From Rosellinia necatrix (taxonomy: Eukaryota; Ascomycota; Sordariomycetes; Xylariales; Xylariaceae): a stretch of 64,000 nt of DNA. The notes beneath the pieces were generated by a model. That model had not been told where the DNA came from. It was given only the letters and a program-made list of their open reading frames with translations, and searched no databases. The stretch is from NCBI GenBank assembly GCA_021209875.1, contig JAGYVD010000005.1, positions 868,001 through 932,000 of the forward strand, written 5' to 3'. Positions 49,799-58,570 of this stretch are shown here, piece after piece. The translations under genes and the position numbers were made by a program. The number at the start of each line of letters is the position of its first letter. The first letter of the stretch is position 1.

Positions 49799-51218
49799 AT
49801 GGCAACGCTATAGGAGGTAATTTCGCTTCCTTTTGTCGTGGTAGAAAACGAAGAGGTTCTCGTAGTGTCATATGAAAAATGCTCAGAGTGAGGTCTAGTC
49901 ACTACAAGGTAGCGGCTGGATCACAAATAGAGAGCTGAGTATAGGGGTAGGGCTCAATGTCATTGATTCCTGGGCCTACCATCTAAGGTGGGAGGCCTTT
50001 AGTCCTTATATACACCAATGTGTCTCTAAAGCTACACCGTAGGGCAGCTAGTACCTCGCCATGTACTTTATCTACCTAACACGTAGTTATGACTAATTTT
50101 GTCTGAATAGTTAATAGTGCAATATGACTAGTAGAAGACTATTGAATTCATATATATGGTATACACAAGAATAGGCGAGGATACGGTCTTGAGTACATGA
50201 ATATATAAAGAGGGGAAGAATTCGATATCTGTATATGACGCAGTGGTCTGGCTGTGGTAAATCTCACCTTCGCATAAGAGAAGGAGTTCCTATCCATAAC
50301 AGCCGTATTTCATCCTAAAATAGACCGCGGTGGGCTGTAGCGATGAAGCTTGGACTAATGCCTCATGTCTTGGATCATGATGCGATGGCGATACGGCCCC
50401 CTATAACCTGTAAGAGGGGCTTAGGTCAAATTCTACGCGAGCTATATTTTTCTTTGCCAAGAACTGCATGTTTCCTAATAACCTGTAAGCACTTCGGATC
50501 CTTGGGATGGGGTTTTGACAACTGCTGCAAATATTGATCGCTATATCATTGGCTGCTAGTATCTGATCAATCGAGACATACATCGAAGGGTTACAGTCGG
50601 AGTCCTAGCGCCGTTGGGGGTCAAGCAGCTGAATTGCCCTGATGCGTCAGGGTATGTTCTGATTGGCCCTCCGCTGCACGCAGCTAATATTTCTAATTAT
50701 ATGCTGCAGGTTAAAGACCACCTTTTGCAAAGCCCAATTGTACTATAGCCATGTCTTAATTCCTCTCCAATCTGTAATAGTCCTTTGACGGCCTCATTCA
50801 CGTTAATTTTCTCTGTGAATCTAAAATAAGGCTACGATAGGTCAGCAAATCCTCATACAGGTGGGCCTGTCAGCTCATCTCATGAGAACGTTGGGTGTGG
50901 CTTGACGGACCCCTGCTAGTAGTCCGTGGTGCTCCCATCGATCTACATACGTCGTAGATCTCGACTTACCCCAACGTTCACCTGTCGCTAGTCAACGCCA
51001 CCTTATATTCACTATACAATTCCAGTGTATTGTATTGTCGCTCTCACGTAACTTGCGTGCATGTATTTTGGATATTATAAATCCAATGCCATTTCTATTT
51101 TGGCTTCGATTGTGGTTTAAGCCGCGGGTTAGCAGCATTCACGTTAGGCCTCCAAATTAATACTATCAAGTTTACAAGACTCTAAGGCCGTTAACGTGTG
51201 CTGCTGAAACCTGATACT
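49799..51218. other. A/T-rich intergenic region
   Basis: 1.4 kb with no recognisable gene. It is more A/T-rich than the housekeeping blocks. Confidence 0.45.
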
Positions 51219-52011
51219 CTAATGATTCCCCGCAACTTGCCTGCCATCGTCACCATTGCTCCTCGGTGGTAATACTGTCATAAACCCACGGTGACATTCT
51301 TCTAGGTTACCGTCTACGCGGATCTAGTAGTCTAGTTTAGCAAGATATCCAATCACCGTTGAGATTAAGGGAGTAAGGGGGAATACACACGGTGCTCATA
51401 ATGTCTGCATAGCGCTTACGGACCACCTCCGTGTTATCGAAGTACTCGTGATACCGCGTATTGAAGAGTTTCTCATCATCAAGCTTATCTCTGGCCCGAC
51501 TTAAGAATCGCGCTTCAGCGATCTCTCGTTTGCAATCAAGAGCAATGACCTTCACAGGTTTCGCGAACTATACGGAGTAAACCTGTATGTAAGTATCGTG
51601 GATAATATCGCGTTGTGTTTTTTTTCCCTCTCATACCTCTTCCTCAAATGCAAGGGCGGATTCCTCAGTGCGCGGGAACCCATCGAGAAGCAAGGTCACA
51701 GCAAAGTTCTGTTCACCTAGTAAAGAATGTATCCTGGGCTGAAGCGCGACGAGGAGCGGATTGGCTGGTAACAGCCGGCTATCAAGCAAATAATCGCGGA
51801 TCATATTGCTAAGCTTAGAATCCACGCCACTTTCAGATGCCTTGGAGTAACTGAGCTCTCTTAGATAGTCTCCCACAGAGAGGTGTACATAACGATGGTC
51901 GCGGGTATCTGCTCTGGTGGCAGTGAGTTTACAGAGAGTGCCCTTGCCACTTCCCGGGGGCCCGATAACGAAAATAATTGCATGGCGGTTTTTTTGCATT
52001 GCGATCTCCAT
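51219..52011 (-). CDS. UMP/CMP-kinase-like nucleoside monophosphate kinase, divergent from viperin
   Basis: Exons 52011-51637, 51567-51391 and 51323-51219 give 218 aa, the usual size of short-lid NMP kinases. Such kinases phosphorylate UMP/CMP (or AMP) with ATP. The P-loop is GPPGSGKGT (17-25), the NMP-binding motif is YVHLSVGDYLRE (UMP/CMP-kinase-like wording), and DGFPR is at 110-114. The lid region has R149-A-R151-D-K-L-D155-D156, where the usual RxDD arginine is Lys153 and the spacing differs, so this is a divergent paralogue rather than the housekeeping enzyme. The final short exon (IRVDGNLEECHRGF) is the only phase-compatible acceptor and fits the family's C-terminal segment; it is less certain. 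I used the ATG at 52011 because it gives the normal distance to the P-loop; no organelle presequence results. Confidence 0.82.
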
Positions 52012-53103
52012 ATTGTGTAGTCCAGCTGTTCTGTATTGATGAGGCTGGATAAGTTGGGAGGGAGTACTGGTAACCTTACACCGAGCAAAATCATGTATAT
52101 ATATATAATACATGTAGTTTATCTATTTGTCTTAATACCTCTATCAATTTGTAAATAAGACATTGTTTTTCATATACAAACTATACTAAATCTAGAAGAG
52201 TCATAATAGGTGATTCATAGTGTGCTAAGAAGCCTTTGTCAACACAATTGATTATCAGCATATTGCAACAAAGCACGTATTCAGTAGCAAGACTAATCAG
52301 GTATTCAAAATAAGCCTCTTGTGAGACGTTTTACTCACGTACACCCGGTCCCGTTATCTCTAAGAATAAACACACACACATAGAAACTGCAAAGCAACTC
52401 CTGCAATCAGGGAGAAGAGCCAATAGCAAAGCCCTGTATACCAGACATCTAAAATCATAGCCTGTTAAGTTGACACTCTATACCCCTCTCAAATCAGTAG
52501 TAGTTTCTAATATTTTGATATCGTTATTAGCAATAAACACGATAATTAGATTTGTCTAGACATGGGTTGGTTAACTGCAGTTTTTCGACTCCCAACATGG
52601 CATATTGTGATGGCTGCAATTGTGGTTGTTGGTTCAGAGCCTAAAAAAACCCAAATGCGTACCCGGCGGCCAAAATTCGTACCGGTGACCCAGTAGCATA
52701 TTCACCAACTTCTAGGCTCTGGATTCACTATTAAATAGCTCAGATCCCGTACTAGCCAACCAATCACGGCTGCGGCAAGTGCCAACCCAGCTGTAGGCAG
52801 TGACATGTAAGTTAGCCATGGCGGTCTACTTGAGCAGAAGCCACGAGATAGGGCTAGAGTGGTAGGTTACAGGCTAATAACGCCTGCATTACGTGGTTCC
52901 ATAGTTGTCTTTCATGTTTGTACTTTGTCTAGAACAATCAGCAACGTTAGCCCCATCATCGGAGTACATATATCAAGGTGCTCCCAAGCCGCGTTGGGAG
53001 GACCAGCCATACTTTTTACATCCTGTAACTGTCAAGGCTACACTCTATTCTTTGTTACGCGTCAGAGAGAACACCCGCAAGATATACCAGCTTGCCATCC
53101 ACA
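52012..53103. promoter_or_regulatory. Shared divergent promoter region of kinase and viperin genes
   Basis: 1,092 bp separate the two start codons. No other coding signal is seen. A perfect 9-bp inverted repeat (CAGAGCCTA at 52635-52643 and TAGGCTCTG at 52713-52721) with a 69-nt spacer lies in the middle. Its function is unknown. Confidence 0.45.
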
Positions 53104-54144
53104 ATGCTGCCGACAACTCCCATTCCGCCTAGCCTGGCCCAGTGCACGACTGTAGCTTGCGCTGGCCTTCTCAGCATTGGGGCTTACCTGTTTTATCGGA
53201 AGCATCAAGCGGGGAAGGGTATCAAGCCCATATCGGTAAACTACCATTTTACAAGACTTTGTAACAAGGAATGCGAGTTCTGCTTCCACACCGAAAAGTC
53301 TTCCTATGTCGCTCCGGAGGATAAAATGAAGCGCGGGCTCCGTCTACTCCGGGACGCCGGCATGCGGAAAATCAACTTTGCCGGCGGAGAACCATTCCTC
53401 TATTTGAAAACGCTATCCATGCTCTGCCGTTTCTGTAAAGAGGAACTTGGGCTTGAAAGCGTCAGCATCATCACCAACGGAACTAAGGTCACGAAGAAAT
53501 GGATGGAGGAGAATGGCCAGTGGATCGACGTCCTGGGTGTCAGCTGTGACAGCTTCGACGAGAAAACAAACATTGCCATCGGTCGCGGGACAGGCAAGAA
53601 TGTTGAGCAGCTCTTCAATATTCGCGACTGGTGCCGGGAACTAGGCATCAAGTTCAAGCTGAACACCGTAGTATGTACCTACAACTGGAAGGAGAACATG
53701 GTGGACACTATACAGAAGCTGGACCCGTTCCGGTGGAAAGTATTCCAAGTGCTCTACGTGGAGGGGGAGAACGACGCCAAGGAAGAGGATGTGCGCTTAA
53801 ATAAGCGAAAACGGAATGCTAAGAAGCTTCTCATCACGAACGAGCAGTTCGAATCATTCTGCAAGAAACATCGGCACCTAGGCTCGTTTGTCCCCGAGCC
53901 GAACTCGCTCATGGCGTCGAGCTACCTCATTCTCGACGAGTACCTCTGCTTTCTGGACAAGGGCACCGGGGACGAGAAACAATCACGATCGATCCTAGAT
54001 GTGGGTGTCCAGGAGGCACTTGAGGAGGTTCATTGGGACCAGGAAGCGTTCAGTCAGCGTGGGGGCATGTATGAGTGGACAAAAGGAGCTGCCGGGAACG
54101 AGGGAGGATGTTGCGGGATGGCAGACAATAAATTAGAGTGGTAA
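53104..54144 (+). CDS. Viperin (RSAD2)-like radical SAM enzyme, putative ddhCTP synthase
   Basis: A single exon of 346 aa. Viperins use a [4Fe-4S] cluster and SAM to dehydrate a nucleotide; the animal enzyme makes 3'-deoxy-3',4'-didehydro-CTP, a chain terminator of viral RNA synthesis. The radical SAM motif CNKECEFC gives Cys53, Cys57 and Cys60. Viperin-specific blocks follow: KRGLRLLRDAGMRKINFAGG with GGEP (94-97), ITNGT, CDSFDE, IGRGTGKN, WKVFQVLYVEGEN, SSYLILDEY, SILDVGVQEA and RGGMYEWTKG. The last residues NKLEW end in Trp346, matching the C-terminal Trp that animal viperin needs for Fe-S cluster delivery. A hydrophobic segment (about 14-31) replaces the animal amphipathic helix and suggests ER or lipid-droplet attachment. 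The start is the first ATG; an in-frame TTG lies 12 bases upstream. Antiviral function in this fungus is inference. Confidence 0.93.
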   Translation: MLPTTPIPPSLAQCTTVACAGLLSIGAYLFYRKHQAGKGIKPISVNYHFTRLCNKECEFCFHTEKSSYVAPEDKMKRGLRLLRDAGMRKINFAGGEPFLYLKTLSMLCRFCKEELGLESVSIITNGTKVTKKWMEENGQWIDVLGVSCDSFDEKTNIAIGRGTGKNVEQLFNIRDWCRELGIKFKLNTVVCTYNWKENMVDTIQKLDPFRWKVFQVLYVEGENDAKEEDVRLNKRKRNAKKLLITNEQFESFCKKHRHLGSFVPEPNSLMASSYLILDEYLCFLDKGTGDEKQSRSILDVGVQEALEEVHWDQEAFSQRGGMYEWTKGAAGNEGGCCGMADNKLEW

Positions 54145-55016
54145 ACGGGGGTTGGGTTAGCTTGGAGGACCTCGCAGATTAACTACCTGCTACCTACCTA
54201 CCTAGGTAGGTGCCTACTAGTGATGGGGTGCTGGCGGTATACTTTGCCGGACAGAGTATAGGCTGCAGGTGCAGTGGGCGTATCCAAGCCAAGGGAAGTC
54301 GTGGGTAGGCGGAAGGTACGGAAGGCAATAAGCTTAGGTAGTCCTGGATGCAAGCTGGCCATTTGACGGCAAGGGAACGGAGCTTATCTCGCCACTTTCC
54401 ATACAACATCTTTTTTGCCCTCCAATCCCGGGCATGAGCTGTGTCCAACCACATTGGGAATTCCCTTCCCTAGAAGTAGTGTATGCAAAGTAGTGTATGC
54501 ACAAGGAACTTATTGTCTCAGGTAAATACTAGATATACTTGCTAACACTGTATTTTGCCAAGACACTAGGATCTCGGTTCCAAGCTGTCGGGTCATGCAG
54601 CTCCACTACCGCCGTATTGTACGTCAAATGGGATAACTAGGGGATCGGCATAAATGACCCTTTGACCCTTTGACCCTTTGGCCGAAATGAATTTGTGGTT
54701 ATCTGAATACTACGGTGATAGGAAGTTAGGTAGCTACCGGCCCATAATCCAATAGGTATAGCGAATAAGGTCACGTAGACATATACTGCATTTCAACCAG
54801 GTCTAAACGTCTGTGAATGCTGCTATTTATGCATGTTTGTGAATAGAGCTTTAATAACGAGGGCTCTATTAAATAACTACCTAGGAGCAGTTGGCATATA
54901 AGGCGGCCAGCGCGAGAGCACTGTCCATTTGGAACCAACCCTACCTAAGCCCCTGCTTTCCCCCAATTTGCTTCTACGTCAACTAAAATATTTCAGATTT
55001 CGGATCCAATCCCAAG
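54145..55016. other. Intergenic region viperin / CYTH protein
   Basis: 0.87 kb with no gene recognised. A CCTA/TAGG palindrome block is at 54186-54210 and three TTTGACCCT-type 9-bp units are at about 54655-54681. Confidence 0.5.
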
Positions 55017-55971
55017 ATGAATCGCACAGCTGTGAAAGACGTTGCTCTGAGGCTACGACGCATTGTATCCAACATTGAAGTCGAGCGCAAATTCAACCCC
55101 GGCCCTAACTTCCCAACGTTCTACTCGATTAGGGGTGCCGTGAAAGTACAAGGGCTGCATCCTTTGGCAAACAATGATCTAGTGCGGCCGACCTGCGTTG
55201 TGTTTAGACAGCCCGTGGAGCTTATCCGCGATACATACTACGATACACCGGACGGCCAACTTGGAAAGCTGGGCCTCTGGGTCCGACAGCGCCGTGTTTC
55301 CGTTTTGCACGCTGATCGTCAGGGTCGCAAGGTTACTCGAGGACAAGCCTTGCCACCTGTCGCTGATCAGAGGTTAGTGTTCTGCAGTCTTCTATATTCT
55401 TTCGGCCGTCCGCGGTGGCAGACGTCCATGCGTAATGCGGAATATATGCTGACCTTAAACCTCTAGCTGGGAGACGACGCGATGGAATGCTAAACTGCGG
55501 CTCGCGGGCCATTTTGACAATTCCCAATTTGCCGAGATTGACGGGGAGAAGGGAGTTTCAGATGAGGTGTTGCGGATCACAGAGATGAAGATAAGACTAG
55601 AAGACCTGCGTGTCGTCTCGGATCTCCTAACTAGTCGACAATCGTGGGAGCTCAAGTGGCCGGCGGACGGTGCGCCACCCTCGCCAAAGACGACCATTGT
55701 GGTGGACGACGTCACCGAGGCCGGTGCCTACCAAGCAACATCGGACGAACTTACTTTCAGGCATACTATCGGCGAAGTGGAAACTTTTGAGGAATTCGTA
55801 ACCGAGGACAAGGACAGCACGGAACACGATGCACTCCGAAGGCAGACTGCGGCACATAGGATGGAAGACCTCGAGAAATTCATGTCGGCGTGCCCAGACC
55901 TGTTCTCCACGACGCCAAAACCTATTGGCAAGCTTAGCGCGTATGATGCGTGGAGAGCCTCACGTGGCTAA
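55017..55971 (+). CDS. CYTH-domain triphosphate hydrolase (thiamine-triphosphatase-like)
   Basis: Exons 55017-55372 and 55467-55971 give 286 aa. CYTH (triphosphate tunnel) enzymes hydrolyse the triphosphate of small molecules such as thiamine triphosphate or polyphosphate, with Mg2+. The signature ExExK is visible at 21-25 (IEVERKF). Typical tunnel elements follow: RDTYYDTPDGQL, GLWVRQRR, WNAKLR, a central ELKWPADG-like segment and the late FEEFVTEDK. The intron (94 nt, phase 2) has GCTGAC before the acceptor. The family call rests on motifs and their order; substrate specificity is not readable. It lies 0.9 kb downstream of viperin on the same strand. Confidence 0.82.
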
Positions 55972-57457
55972 GTCTGAGATGTTCGATACGCCACATCCGA
56001 CACACCCCGTCCGATCTCACAATACCCATCTGGAGCAGATCGCCAGGGGTCTTGTTTAGAACGGGTGAGACATACGGAGGCGCTCTGGATGTGCCACTTG
56101 TAGCCCCTCCCGCGGCCTCTCTCTCGACTGTATTTTCTAAATCTCTCGAGGCCGTGTTCTGTTTAGCCTGCAACGGTGTACCGTGGAGCCGTATTACAAT
56201 TCAATAACTACATTGCGTTACGCTACAGACACACGGTTGCACTACACGGTACTCGATCTCTGTTCTGACCAACACCAAAGTGCCACCAGACCAGAGTGAT
56301 CCCTGGTCGTATGAGTACCGACGCCATGCATCGTTTCGCCAGCCCTCCCTGCAGAACGCCACGAGCCTTATGTATACATTATGACTAGGATGCAGCCATG
56401 ATCCATGCAGACAGCTCCTTAAACCAGGTAGCGCACCTACCTAGGGACTGCACGCGACTACTGGATGACAAACAATTTGGTTTCAGAGTGGTTAGGATGC
56501 CGTTATTCAGGCGGGGTTTTCACCTGAGCTCATCAAATTGCTAGATTACCCAGAAAATGGCCTTCGATTAGGATAAGCATACCTACAAGGTTACGAATCT
56601 TAGGCTTCGTTTGGTAGGTACCTACCTGGGTAGGTATTCAGGCCCTCGGGAGAGGGGAGAGGTGTGTTTTGGTCCGCTAACCTGCCTACAATCTTGGGTG
56701 TAAAGTGAGAAGGGGACGCCCGGCGGGATAGTGATCTTCACGTGCTGGATATGCCTCGGGAAGTGGAGAAGGGCACTGGGAAAGTATGGCAGGGAACCCC
56801 GCTGTGCTAACAGCGCACTCGTCGGGGGCGAGTACCTCTAACCGGATGGGCACCGAGGCAAACGCCAGAAGCTAGAAGCCTCACCGATTGCTGCAGGGGT
56901 TCGCTCACTAGCGACGAACCGCAAGCCTAGAACCGCCAGAACCGAGGTGAGGTGAGAGACAGCAAACGCTGGGGCGGGACGCACCTAATTTCTGAAGCTA
57001 CCTACTTAGGTAGCCTGCCAGCCAACCGTCCAGTTAGCCTTCCCTACCTAAGTAAGTACCTACCTAGGTAGGCACTCGTAAACTATTTACTTGCCTATAC
57101 CTATACCGCCTCAACCTTAATTCTCTCATGATTTGGATTAAAATATTGTCTATCTAGTTCTCTAATGACCGAGCGCCGATTGTAATTCATTTTTCCTTTA
57201 GCTATTAAATATCGATAACGACGACGTCCTTGACGATATATAACTCCGCATCGCTGAAAGCCGACTCCCCCCTTGACCGAACGCGAGCGGTTGGCCATAG
57301 CTATCTACGTAATCGAACTACCACCCGTGAACCCCGTCTCATTCGGCTCGAGGAATCGTAGTGCCCATCGCAGTGCTGCCGTAGTGGTGTACGGGCGGGA
57401 GAGGAGGATTACGCGCCGTGGCCGTAATTGCGGGCAACTTGGGGATTGAAGCCCGCG
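55972..57457. other. Intergenic region with GC-rich hairpin segment
   Basis: 1.5 kb without a secure gene. TAGG/CCTA motif blocks are at 56611-56640 and 57000-57075. A GC-rich stretch at about 56690-56990 contains several short perfect hairpins. A 65-codon frame on the minus strand (57298-57101) is basic and unrecognised and is not called. Confidence 0.45.
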
Positions 57458-58570
57458 ATGGCGGATTCGGTTGGTATGGCGCGCCCTGGGTCTCTCGTAG
57501 CGCGGCCTCTATTCTTCATCTTTCCCACCCCGATCGCCCTGCTTGTGGAATCCGGTATCGCAGTGCGAACGTGTGCTGACGTATTTCTCTCGTCATAGAC
57601 CGCGTGTTCGTGCACGCGCTCAACACCGTCAAGAAGATCCCCAAGACCGGCGCGGCCCGGCCACCGCCGACCGACCGATTACGACTCTATGGCTTGTACA
57701 AGCAGGCGATGGAAGGCGACGTGGATGGCGTCATGGAACGGCCGCGGTCGGGCGCCGGGATGGATGCCAACGAACTGCAGCGCGAGAGGGACAAGTGGGA
57801 TGCATGGAACAGTCAGAGCGGCCTCAGCCGTACCGAGGCTAAGAGGCGGTATGTGGAGGCGCTTATTGATACCATGCATCACTACGCCAACACCCCGTAA
57901 GTCACCACTACGGACGCCTCCCACGACCGCCCGCCGATGGCGATGGCGATGGTGATGGCGATGGCGATGGCGAAGCGAACGAGCCACTCTGGAACATGGG
58001 GGTTTCGGCTAACAGGGTACCAGGGACGCGTTAGAACTGGTTGCCGAGCTCGAGTTTGTATGGAACCAAATAAAAAACAACAGCCCCTCGTCGACGAATT
58101 CATCACCCAAAGGACGCTCCTCCACTGACCCACGCCGTTTCCGGCAGCCCGTGAGCGGGACCGACGGGCCCATGAAAGTGCTGAGCCCGATGAGCGAGGA
58201 TGACGCTGCGGAACACCAGTACCGAGACGAGCAGGAGGGCGGAGAGGATGAGGTAGATTACGTCAAGAAGGGAGACCGCTGGTCGCGCAAGGTTGAACAG
58301 GCGCTGGTACGATTATCCGCGGAGGTGGCCGCGTTGCGGGAACAAATCACGACCGGACGAGAGTGGAGAGCGAAGAAAGAGAGAACCGTCCCAGCTCGGG
58401 TCGGATGGGTATTTTGGCTTGTTGCGAAACACCTTGCTGTCGACGTTTTCGTCCTTGCTATCGTTTTGATATGGATGCGGAGGCGAAAGGACAGGCGACT
58501 AGAAGACCAGGTTCGAGCAATACTGCGGGTATTACGCGAATATGCTAGAAAGGTTCTCCCGACCAGGTGA
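57458..58570 (+). CDS. Acyl-CoA-binding domain membrane protein (Atg37/ACBD5-like)
   Basis: Exons 57458-57473, 57599-57896 and 58024-58570 give 286 aa. The ACBP domain spans about residues 4-115 (MADSVDRVFVHALNTVKKIP start; RLRLYGLYKQAMEGDV with the conserved YxxYKQA-like core; WDAWNSQSGLS; LVAELEFVW). The first exon encodes only five codons plus one base but restores the normal ACBP N-terminus. An acidic linker, a coiled coil (about 189-217) and a membrane segment (231-256) followed by RRRKDRR form the C-terminal half. This layout matches peroxisomal-membrane ACBD5 and the fungal pexophagy factor Atg37, so binding of long-chain acyl-CoA at a membrane is likely; the peroxisome is inference. 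Intron 2 contains a GATGGC hexanucleotide repeat (57936-57974). Confidence 0.88.
57936..57974. repeat. (GATGGC)n in intron 2 of the ACBP gene
   Basis: About six hexanucleotide units with one variant, wholly intronic. Confidence 0.85.
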
